The notes under the pieces: generated by a model
Database searches by the model: none
Told to the model about the DNA's origin: nothing
What the model saw: the letters and a program-made list of their open reading frames with translations, nothing else
In this document: positions 1 through 6,286 of the stretch, one piece after another
Layout of the letters: every line of letters starts with the position of its first letter
Numbering within the stretch: the first letter of the stretch is position 1
Translations under genes and position numbers: made by a program
From: DAIOHQ01 sp036744635
GTDB taxonomy: Bacteria > Planctomycetota > Phycisphaerae > Tepidisphaerales > Tepidisphaeraceae
DNA: 8,046 nt
Direction of reading: 5' to 3'
NCBI GenBank assembly: GCA_036744635.1
Contig: DAIOHQ010000226.1
Location: forward strand, 1-8,046

Positions 1-21
1 CACCAGGATTGAGTAGACCTG

Positions 22-67
22 CCACTCATCCAGCCATGGCAGACAAGAATGTCCGCCCCACCAGGTT
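22..67 (+). repeat. Dispersed hairpin repeat, copy 1
   Basis: This copy matches 3886-3931 in the same orientation. Over 22-63 against 3886-3927, 38 of 42 bases are identical, and the match extends weakly to 67/3931. Its core, 38-57, folds as a hairpin: GGCAGACA pairs with TGTCCGCC around a 4-nt AGAA loop, with one A-C mismatch (41/54). It lies about 30-40 nt upstream of the moaC start. The shape (short palindromic core, conserved flanks, intergenic position) is that of a REP-like or MITE-like dispersed element. Whether it is abundant in the genome cannot be seen from this window. Confidence 0.75.
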
Positions 68-94
68 GGGAAATTGTCACGGCGCGCGATTATC

Positions 95-601
95 ATGCTT
101 TCCATGTCGAAATCGAAACTCACGCATTTGGACGATTCGGGCAAGGCGCGGATGGTGGATGTCGGCAGCAAGCCGGTGACACAGCGGGAGGCGATTGCCG
201 AGGGGTACATCGTGCTGCAAAGCGGGACGTTACGCGCCATCGCGGGCGGCGCTGTGCCCAAGGGCGAGGTGCTGGGAACAGCGCGGATCGCGGGCATCCT
301 GGCGGCCAAGCGCACGGGGGATTTGATCCCGCTGTGTCACCCGCTGCCGGTGGAGAGCGTCGAGGTGGATTTCGACCTGCCGGAACTCGAGCCCGACGGC
401 GATGGGCCGGTGCGGCTGCGCATCAAGGCGGTAGCGCGGATCAACGCCAGGACGGGCGTGGAGATGGAGGCGCTGACGGCGGTGACGGTGGCCGGGCTGA
501 CGATCTACGACATGTGCAAGGCGATCGACAAGACGATGTGCATCGAAGGGGTGCGGCTGGTGAAGAAGACGGGCGGGACGAAACACAGCGCGATCGTGTG
601 A
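95..601 (+). CDS. moaC: Cyclic pyranopterin monophosphate synthase MoaC
   Basis: MoaC works in the cytoplasm in the first stage of molybdenum cofactor synthesis. With the radical-SAM enzyme MoaA it converts GTP into cyclic pyranopterin monophosphate (MoaC acts on the 3',8-cyclo-GTP intermediate). The protein aligns end to end with the family: SKLTHLD and ARMVDVG near the N-terminus, GDLIPLCHPLP in the middle, and MEALTAVTVAGLTIYDMCKA followed by KKTGGTKHS at the C-terminus. Counting from the second ATG (104), the YDMCKA segment supplies the expected catalytic Asp136 and Lys139, equivalent to E. coli D128 and K131. The start is ambiguous: ATG 95 gives 168 residues and ATG 104 gives 165, closer to the roughly 160 usual for the family. 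Neither has a clear Shine-Dalgarno. The open frame extends to a TTG at 74, which is unlikely to be used. No other moa/moe gene is in the window. The next gene starts 39 nt downstream on the same strand, so cotranscription is possible. Confidence 0.96.
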   Translation: MLSMSKSKLTHLDDSGKARMVDVGSKPVTQREAIAEGYIVLQSGTLRAIAGGAVPKGEVLGTARIAGILAAKRTGDLIPLCHPLPVESVEVDFDLPELEPDGDGPVRLRIKAVARINARTGVEMEALTAVTVAGLTIYDMCKAIDKTMCIEGVRLVKKTGGTKHSAIV

Positions 602-640
602 TGTGTGTCTTTTGCAGCGCTGTGGGGGTAGGATGCGGCC

Positions 641-2752
641 ATGCGGGGAAACTACCTTGGGCGGATATCTCTGTTTTGCTTGCTGTGGGCGCTGTTGCTG
701 GCACCGGCGTTGTGCCTGGCCAAGACGGACATGCTGGTGGATTATGGGTGGGATGGGCGGTATCGGCCGGGGAAGTGGGCGCCGATTTATGTCACGTTGC
801 GCGATGACACGGCGCGGAACGTGGCGGTCGAGATTTCGGCGGCCCAGAGCCGCGGCAATGTGATGCACCTGAGCCAGCAGGTGGCGGTCGGGCCGTCAGA
901 AGCGACCTATGCGCTCTATCTGCCGCTGGCCGACCCGACGCAGACGACGATAACCATCCGCGACGCAAAGAGCGGCCGGCGACTGCTCGATCCATATCCG
1001 CTGGAAGATCCCAACAAGCCGAACCCGAATTTTTTCTATTACAACTATAACAATGGGCAGGAGCGGCTGCTGATTGGAATGAGCGGGAGCAGTTCGACCG
1101 AGGCGCTGCTGCGGCAGGGAATTCAGCGCGCGGGGGAAAACGCGTCAAACAATCAGTATGGCGGCACGTTGCTGTGCGGGTTCGTGGATGGGCCGCGGCT
1201 GCCGGGCGTAGCGGCCGGGTATGATGCCATCGACATCCTGCTGCTGAACCAGCCCGATTTTGGCCGCTTTCATCCCGAGCAGGAGCAGGCGATTCTGGAT
1301 TGGGTGCGGGCGGGCGGAACGTTGATCGTCATTCCGGGCGTAGACCCGTTGCCGGCGTCGAGCATGTTGGCCAACGCCCTGCCGGCGAAGGTGGGAGAGA
1401 ATATTTCGCTGATGATTGAGGCATCGGAACTGGTGAAATACGGCTTGGCCGAACGGTATAAGACGATGAAGGGGCGGCGGGTTGAGGCGGCGGCCGGCGC
1501 CCGGGTTTCCAGCTTATTTGACAATCATAGTGCCCAATTGGTGCGCAAGCGTTTGGGGTTTGGTGAGGTGGTGCTGATTTCGGTGGATGTGTCGCAGTTG
1601 CTTTTCAACACGCCGGAGAACGCAAACGCATTCTGGCGGCCGATCCTCATGCCAAGCGCGCCGGCCGAGCCACCGCCTCCGGACAATGGTTCCGAAAGCG
1701 CCACCCTTTCTCGGATGCGTGTCTATGCCGCACAGGCCGAGCAGCAGCGCGAGTCCGCGGCGGTACGGCAGACGATGGACATGCTGGGCAACGTTCCGGG
1801 CGTGGGCACGTTTGGCTTCTCCTATGTTGTGATCGTGATGATCGGGATGATGCTGATTGTCGGCCCGATCGACTGGCTGATTCTGCGCAAGCTGCAGCGG
1901 CTGCCCTGGACGTGGTACACGACAGCGACGTGGATCACGTTGATCACGGCGGGCGCGCTGTTCATCGGCCATGTTTTTCGCAGCGGCGACCTGCACTTCC
2001 GCACGATGCGGGTGGTGGACCAGGCGGATGATGCGACGGTGGCACAACTGGACATCTTCGGCATCTATTCGCCGCGGACGGATGATTATCGGGTATCGGT
2101 GCCGGCGGATGGCTGGTGGGGAGCGGTGAATGATCAGAATTACTACAATTACTATGGTGGCGGCAGCCGGGGGACGACAGACATTCCCGTGGCGCAGGAC
2201 TTGGAGGGGACCAGGCCGCTGCCGCTGCGGATTAACGTGTGGAATTTGCGATTTATGATCGGGCAGACCAGTTGCATTGCGCCGCCGATGCTGGAGGCGT
2301 CGCTGAAGCTGAAGATGGCGGGCGGGAGTTCGAGGGTGATGGGGAACATCGCCAATAAGGGTGAATCGGCGCTGTCCAACGTGGTCATTCGCACCCGCGA
2401 TGGCGCCTGCAAGCTGAGCGGCATCATTGAACCGGGGCGGGTGATGGAGGTGAATGCACCGCTGGCGCAGGATCAGTTGTTCGCCCAGCCATCCGCGAGC
2501 GGAGAGCCACCCACCTATGGATACGGCTACAGCAGAGGCGTCCAGCCAGCAAGCGACATTTCCTACCCCGTTTCCTGCGACCTAGCCCTGCAGCGCTCGT
2601 TGCAGATCGAAAAACTGTTGAAATCGGCCGAGAGCCTGGCATGCGTCTACGCGGACGTCGAGAAGCCGGAGCCGCGGGTGAAGCTGCAGACCGGAAAGCC
2701 GATCGAGCGGCATTGGGAGATCGTGCGGGCGTTGACGCCGCTGGGAAAGTAG
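641..2752 (+). CDS. Exported two-helix membrane protein paired with ABC ATPase
   Basis: No named family is recognised with certainty. The 703-residue protein opens with a signal peptide (hydrophobic about 9-26, likely cleavage after Ala27). A beta-rich region follows (about 33-105, YRPGKWAPIYVTLRDD) of the kind that opens large exported proteins in Planctomycetota. Residues 195-232 (AIDILLLNQPDFG, then AILDWVRAGGTLIVIPG) resemble the degenerate class-I glutamine-amidotransferase-like fold found in such proteins, with no catalytic Cys evident. Two transmembrane helices lie at about 391-412 and 424-446, joined by GPIDWLILRKLQRLPW. A C-terminal extracytoplasmic domain runs from 450 to 703. By signal peptide plus two helices, both large domains should be outside the cytoplasm. 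Tyr/Asn-rich loops occur at 131-138 and 497-505. The start is supported by AGGA at 630-633, 7 nt upstream. The ABC ATPase begins 17 nt after the stop, so the two are probably one transcript and may work together in an envelope complex. With only two helices it is not a normal ABC-2 permease. Confidence 0.85.
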   Translation: MRGNYLGRISLFCLLWALLLAPALCLAKTDMLVDYGWDGRYRPGKWAPIYVTLRDDTARNVAVEISAAQSRGNVMHLSQQVAVGPSEATYALYLPLADPTQTTITIRDAKSGRRLLDPYPLEDPNKPNPNFFYYNYNNGQERLLIGMSGSSSTEALLRQGIQRAGENASNNQYGGTLLCGFVDGPRLPGVAAGYDAIDILLLNQPDFGRFHPEQEQAILDWVRAGGTLIVIPGVDPLPASSMLANALPAKVGENISLMIEASELVKYGLAERYKTMKGRRVEAAAGARVSSLFDNHSAQLVRKRLGFGEVVLISVDVSQLLFNTPENANAFWRPILMPSAPAEPPPPDNGSESATLSRMRVYAAQAEQQRESAAVRQTMDMLGNVPGVGTFGFSYVVIVMIGMMLIVGPIDWLILRKLQRLPWTWYTTATWITLITAGALFIGHVFRSGDLHFRTMRVVDQADDATVAQLDIFGIYSPRTDDYRVSVPADGWWGAVNDQNYYNYYGGGSRGTTDIPVAQDLEGTRPLPLRINVWNLRFMIGQTSCIAPPMLEASLKLKMAGGSSRVMGNIANKGESALSNVVIRTRDGACKLSGIIEPGRVMEVNAPLAQDQLFAQPSASGEPPTYGYGYSRGVQPASDISYPVSCDLALQRSLQIEKLLKSAESLACVYADVEKPEPRVKLQTGKPIERHWEIVRALTPLGK

Positions 2753-2769
2753 CATTAGCGGGAGACGCG

Positions 2770-3837
2770 ATGGAAGAGCAGAGCGCGGAGGAGTTGATGA
2801 CACAGGCGGATGCGTCAGGAGATGCCCTCATCTCACCGACGGCCGCGGTGGCGACGGCGCAGCCGTTGCCGATGCCCGCGGTGCCGCCGCCGTTCATCCC
2901 CAGGCCGCCGGCCATCGTCACCATGGGGCTGACCAAGCGCTATGGCACGCTGACCGCGCTGGATCATCTTGACTTGGAACTGCAGACCGGCGATGTCTTT
3001 GGCTTCATCGGGCCTAACGGCGCCGGTAAGAGCACGACCATGAAAATTCTGGCCGGCCTGCTGGAGCCGACCAGCGGCTCGGCGATGGTGCTTGGCCGGG
3101 CTGTGATGGGAAATGGGGATTTTGTCCGCCGCAACATCGGCTACATGCCGGATTTCTTTGGGGGATACGAAGACCTGACCGTCAGCGAATATCTGGAATT
3201 CTTCGCCAGCGCTTATGGAATTCCCCGGCGGCAGCGCAAGCGCGTGGTCAATGATGTGCTGGAGCTGACCGATCTGAATTTCAAGGCCAATGCCCTTACC
3301 GATTCGCTGTCGCGCGGCATGACTCAGCGGTTGAGTTTGGCGCGGGTGTTGATCCACGACCCGCCCGTGCTCTTGCTGGATGAGCCGGCCAGCGGGCTGG
3401 ACCCGCGGGCGCGGATCGAAATTCGCGAGCTGCTCAAGGAATTGCAACGGCTGGGCAAGACGATCCTGGTCTCCTCGCACATCCTTTCGGAGTTGGGGGA
3501 GTTCTGCAACAAATTGGGAATCATTGAACGGGGTAAACTCTTGATCGCGGGAACGATCGATGAGCTGATGGCGCGGGCGCGGGTCCATCCGGTCATTTCG
3601 ATACAGGTAGTCGGCGAGCCGGACGCAGCCATCGCGGTGCTGCGGCAGGACCCGCGGGTGGAGAGCGTCGAGCGCATCAACGGGGAATTGCTGGTGCGGC
3701 TGCAGGACCCGGGCATGCACCATCATTTCCTGCTGGAGCGGCTGGTGCAGAGCAACATCCACCTGAATTCAATCGCCCCGCACCAGCTCAAGCTGGAGGA
3801 TGTGTTTTTGCGCCTGACCAAGGGGATTGTGCAGTAA
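2770..3837 (+). CDS. ABC transporter ATP-binding protein
   Basis: This is a cytoplasmic nucleotide-binding subunit of 355 residues, of the ABC-2 / CcmA-like type. Visible motifs are Walker A GPNGAGKST (81-89), the signature LSRGM (180-184), Walker B VLLLDEP (200-206) followed by the D-loop ASGLDP, and the H-loop SSH with His237. Two positions depart from the textbook: the Q-loop glutamine is Asp128 (GYMPDFFGGYEDLT), and the signature reads SRGM rather than SGGQ. Both variants resemble the GldA/YhaQ-like exporters as I recall them. After about residue 270 a C-terminal accessory domain runs to the end (HQLKLEDVFLRLTKG). The first 45 residues are a Pro/Ala-rich extension of unclear role. The start is set by GGGAG (2760-2764) 5 nt before ATG 2770. 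ATG 2797, with GGAGGAG just upstream, is an alternative. The frame is open back to 2641, but that part overlaps the preceding gene. The cargo is unknown, and no permease gene follows. Confidence 0.93.
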   Translation: MEEQSAEELMTQADASGDALISPTAAVATAQPLPMPAVPPPFIPRPPAIVTMGLTKRYGTLTALDHLDLELQTGDVFGFIGPNGAGKSTTMKILAGLLEPTSGSAMVLGRAVMGNGDFVRRNIGYMPDFFGGYEDLTVSEYLEFFASAYGIPRRQRKRVVNDVLELTDLNFKANALTDSLSRGMTQRLSLARVLIHDPPVLLLDEPASGLDPRARIEIRELLKELQRLGKTILVSSHILSELGEFCNKLGIIERGKLLIAGTIDELMARARVHPVISIQVVGEPDAAIAVLRQDPRVESVERINGELLVRLQDPGMHHHFLLERLVQSNIHLNSIAPHQLKLEDVFLRLTKGIVQ

Positions 3838-3885
3838 GCGCGGATTCGGAAAATATGGCCGGATTCGGGAGGATGAATACATCCA

Positions 3886-3931
3886 CCACTCATCCAGCCA
3901 TGACAGACAGAAATGTCTGCCCCACCAAATT
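3886..3931 (+). repeat. Dispersed hairpin repeat, copy 2
   Basis: This is the second copy of the element at 22-67, in direct orientation. The core 3902-3921 folds as GACAGACA against TGTCTGCC around a GAAA loop, with one mismatch (3903/3920). The mismatch differs from the one in copy 1, so each copy preserves the stem with its own single defect. The element lies in the 209-nt gap between the ABC ATPase and the aminotransferase, 119 nt upstream of the aminotransferase start. Its conserved ATG (3900) is in frame with the aminotransferase, which could mislead automatic start calling. Confidence 0.75.
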
Positions 3932-4036
3932 CAGGCAAAGCCGACTTCAGGGTCATGCGCCCTCCACGCGGCAGTTCCTTTCCCAGCGCTTGAAAACCGC
4001 CCGCGCCTCCGATACGGTGCGCGACGGCACTCAACT

Positions 4037-4040
4037 GGAG
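4037..4040 (+). promoter_or_regulatory. Ribosome binding site deciding the aminotransferase start
   Basis: GGAG lies 6 nt before ATG 4047. It selects that start over the in-frame upstream ATGs at 3855, 3873 and 3900, which would add up to 64 residues, partly encoded by a repeat and unlike the family. Confidence 0.7.
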
Positions 4041-4046
4041 TCATTG

Positions 4047-5252
4047 ATGATCCCCCTGGCCGAACGCATGCAGTTGATTTCCGATTCGATCACCCTGGCC
4101 GTCAGCGCCAAGGCAAACGCGCTGAAGAAGGCCGGCGTCGATGTGGTGGGATTCGGCGCCGGCGAGCCGGATTTCGACACGCCGGAATTTATCAAGGATG
4201 CGGCGAAGACCGCCCTGGACCTGGGGCAGACGAAATATACGCCCACCCCCTGCTTTCCTGAACTCAGGCAGGCCATCGCCGACAAGTTCAACCGGGAGAA
4301 CAATCTCCCCTACAAGCCGGAGCAGGTGACCACCGGCGCCGGCGGAAAGCACTGCCTTTACATGGCGTTTATGGCCGTGCTCAACCCCGGTGATGAGGTG
4401 GTGATCCCGTCGCCGTACTGGGTATCGTACCCCGAGCAGGTGAAGCTGGCCGGCGGCGTGCCGAAAATTCTGCGCGGCGAAGAGTCAAACGGATTCAAGA
4501 TCACGCCGCAGCAGCTCAAGGGGGCGATTACCTCCAAGACGCGCGTGCTGCTCATCAACTCGCCGAGCAACCCATCGGGCATCGCGTACACGCCGGAGGA
4601 GTTGCAGGCCCTGGCAAATGTCGCGGCATGCCACGATGACTTGATCGTCTTCAGCGATGAAATCTATGAGAAGCTCATCTACGACGGCATCACGTTCGTC
4701 AGCTTCGCGGCGCTGAACCAGAAGCTGCTGGAGCGCACGCTGACGTTCAACTGCCATTCCAAGAGCTTCGCGATGACCGGCTGGCGCATCGGCTATATCG
4801 GCGGGCCAAAGTATATCATCGACGCCATCAACAAGTTGCAGAGCCAGATGACCAGCCACATCACGAGTTTCACGCAGATGCCGGCGGTCGCGGCGCTCAC
4901 CGACCCGCGCCGTCACGAAAGCCTGGCGAATATGCATGCCCAATTCGAAAAACGCGGCCGGCACATGTGGCAGCGGCTGAGCGAACTGCCCAAGATTCAC
5001 TGCGTGAAGCCGCAGGGAGCATTTTACTGCTTTCCGAACGTGAGCGCGTATTTCGGCAGGAAGGCGGGTGGCGCCATAATCACCGACGCGGTGAGCTTCA
5101 GCGCGGCACTGCTCGAGCAAAATCACGTGGCGGTCGTGCCCGGCAACGACAGTGGATTTGATACTCATGTGCGGCTGAGCTTCGCTACCAGCATGGAGCA
5201 GATCGATAAAGGCATTGACTGGATTGGGGAGTTTCTGAAGAAGCTGGCGTAG
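4047..5252 (+). CDS. Class I PLP aminotransferase, aspartate aminotransferase type
   Basis: This cytoplasmic, pyridoxal-phosphate-dependent enzyme probably transfers the amino group between aspartate and 2-oxoglutarate (AspC/AatA-type). Related enzymes also use prephenate or aromatic substrates. From ATG 4047 it has 401 residues, the normal family length. Visible landmarks are GAGEPDFDTP (37-46), PSPYWVSYPE (121-130), NSPSNPSG with Asn175, SDEIY with Asp204 and Tyr207, the PLP-binding Lys239 in SKSFAMTGWRIGY, and the carboxylate-binding Arg376 in HVRLSFA. The segment TPTPCFPELR (65-74) differs from the TPTAGIPELR seen in many relatives, and TGAGGKHCLY (96-105) is also slightly atypical. These touch the active-site neighbourhood, so exact substrate preference is uncertain. 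The gene is preceded by about 210 nt without a gene and is convergent with the aldo/keto reductase, so it is probably transcribed alone. Confidence 0.93.
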   Translation: MIPLAERMQLISDSITLAVSAKANALKKAGVDVVGFGAGEPDFDTPEFIKDAAKTALDLGQTKYTPTPCFPELRQAIADKFNRENNLPYKPEQVTTGAGGKHCLYMAFMAVLNPGDEVVIPSPYWVSYPEQVKLAGGVPKILRGEESNGFKITPQQLKGAITSKTRVLLINSPSNPSGIAYTPEELQALANVAACHDDLIVFSDEIYEKLIYDGITFVSFAALNQKLLERTLTFNCHSKSFAMTGWRIGYIGGPKYIIDAINKLQSQMTSHITSFTQMPAVAALTDPRRHESLANMHAQFEKRGRHMWQRLSELPKIHCVKPQGAFYCFPNVSAYFGRKAGGAIITDAVSFSAALLEQNHVAVVPGNDSGFDTHVRLSFATSMEQIDKGIDWIGEFLKKLA

Positions 5253-5253
5253 G

Positions 5254-5266
5254 GGAGAGGTTCTCC
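5254..5266 (+). terminator. Weak hairpin after the aminotransferase stop
   Basis: GGAGA (5254-5258) pairs with TCTCC (5262-5266) around a 3-nt loop, starting 2 nt after the stop codon. The stem is only 5 bp and no clear T-run follows, so a terminator role is tentative. Confidence 0.2.
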
Positions 5267-5283
5267 GGCCTTCTGTGATTCTT

Positions 5284-5326
5284 ACGAATATGGGAGGGCG
5301 GGGAGACCCCGCCCCTACGGATTCGT
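5284..5326. repeat. Nested GC palindrome between convergent genes
   Basis: A perfect 8-bp stem, GGGCGGGG (5296-5303) with CCCCGCCC (5307-5314), has an AGA loop. An outer inverted repeat, ACGAAT (5284-5289) and ATTCGT (5321-5326), surrounds it, giving two nested pairings in 43 bp. It fills the 73-nt gap between two convergent stop codons and overlaps the reductase stop by one base. It could end transcription from both sides, but neither strand shows the T-run of a classical intrinsic terminator. It could equally be a copy of a dispersed GC-rich palindrome. Confidence 0.6.
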
Positions 5327-6258
5327 CAATTCCCTCCCGGGTTCCACCAGCAGGGACCTTTGTCTTTGATGGCGATGACGGCCCGGCGGCGTACTTCGAG
5401 AATCTGCTCGGCCGACAGGGGGCGAAAAGTTCGCGCCGCTTCCATCGCCGCATCCTGCTCGTTGGGGAAACTCATCCCCAGCAGGGCCACATCAGGGTCA
5501 CAGGTCAGCGTGAAGTTCACGCACTCCTGCACGCTCAGGCGCGGCAACACGGCGTCGCCGCTTCCGACTCCCCCGCCGGAGCTCACTTTGCCACGCGGCC
5601 GCTCCTGCAAGGGCTGGTTATATCCCGCGGTATCCCCCAGAAGTTTTCCGGCGCCGAAGGTTTTGAAGCAGATCGTCCCCACCTTCAGCTCCTTCGTGAG
5701 AGGAAGAATTTCGTTGACGTAGCGCTCATGCACATACGGGCCGACCGCGAACATCAGCACATCGCACAGTCCAGAGGCCGCCGCGGCCGCCAAGACGTCC
5801 GGATCGTGGCTGGAGATTCCGCAAAAGCGCGCCTTGCCCGCGTCGATGCACTTGCTCAACTGATCCATGCCGCCGCCGGGGGCGATGATGCGCTCCCACC
5901 CTTCCATTGTCGACAGCCCGTGAAAAACGAACAGGTCCACATCCTCCAGGCCAAGCCGCCGCAAGCTTCCGTCGACCTGCTCGGCCACCGGCTTGTCGTG
6001 ATGGTCGATCTTGTCGACCAGGAACATCTTGTCGCGCCGCCCGGCGAGTGCCTGGCCGACTATTTCTTCGCTGTAGCCGTCTTCGTACCCCGGCGCGGTG
6101 TCGATCAGGTTCAGCCCCGCGTCCATCGCCCGGTGCAGCGTGGCCACCAACTGCCCGGCCGGCAGGCGGCGGTCGGCGACGTCGCCGATGCCCAGTTGCG
6201 TAGCGACAAAACCGGTCCGGCCAAGCTCGCGCCGCGGTTGAAATGGTGCAGCGTTCAT
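5326..6258 (-). CDS. Aldo/keto reductase family protein
   Basis: This is a probable NAD(P)H-dependent reductase with an (alpha/beta)8-barrel, cytoplasmic, substrate unknown. From the ATG at 6258 it has 310 residues, the usual family length. The catalytic tetrad is visible in order: Asp53 (LIDTAPGY), Tyr58 (GYEDGYSEE), Lys83 (FLVDKID) and His113 (LFVFHG). KARFCGISSH (142-151) is the conserved strand and turn that follow. A Gly/Ser-rich loop (SSGGGVGSG, 226-234) interrupts the C-terminal third. An in-frame ATG at 6267 would add three residues, but AAGGGAG at 6268-6274 directly abuts it and lies 9 nt from the ATG at 6258, favouring the latter. The gene begins 28 nt after the zwf stop on the same strand, so the two are probably cotranscribed. 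That suggests, but does not show, use of Zwf-derived NADPH. Confidence 0.9.
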   Translation of the reverse strand: MNAAPFQPRRELGRTGFVATQLGIGDVADRRLPAGQLVATLHRAMDAGLNLIDTAPGYEDGYSEEIVGQALAGRRDKMFLVDKIDHHDKPVAEQVDGSLRRLGLEDVDLFVFHGLSTMEGWERIIAPGGGMDQLSKCIDAGKARFCGISSHDPDVLAAAAASGLCDVLMFAVGPYVHERYVNEILPLTKELKVGTICFKTFGAGKLLGDTAGYNQPLQERPRGKVSSGGGVGSGDAVLPRLSVQECVNFTLTCDPDVALLGMSFPNEQDAAMEAARTFRPLSAEQILEVRRRAVIAIKDKGPCWWNPGGN

Positions 6259-6267
6259 CTGGGGCAT

Positions 6268-6274
6268 CTCCCTT
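6268..6274 (-). promoter_or_regulatory. Ribosome binding site of the aldo/keto reductase
   Basis: AAGGGAG on the minus strand lies 9 nt before the ATG at 6258 and 0 nt before the ATG at 6267. This decides the start in favour of 6258. Confidence 0.6.
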
Positions 6275-6286
6275 GCGGACTACCCT

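Noticed and set aside
49..807. Long open frame (252 codons) overlapping moaC
   Set aside because: It is a shadow frame of moaC and the next gene: Gly/Ala/Arg-rich with no domain, while moaC in the other frame matches its family throughout.
2833..3762. 309-codon minus-strand frame antisense to the ABC ATPase
   Set aside because: Composition and lack of motifs mark it as a shadow of the ATPase, whose motifs are all intact.
3842..3868. Short direct repeat GGATTCGG at 3842-3849 and 3861-3868
   Set aside because: Only 8 bp and two copies. No wider structure is visible, so it could be chance.
3990..4018. Possible promoter, TTGAAA then TACGGT with 17-nt spacing
   Set aside because: The -35 box is good but the -10 box matches the consensus at only 3 of 6 positions, too weak to report in GC-rich DNA.
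3855..4046. N-terminal extension of the aminotransferase
   Set aside because: It is an open frame running through a repeat element, with no family similarity. A Shine-Dalgarno 6 nt before ATG 4047 explains the start.
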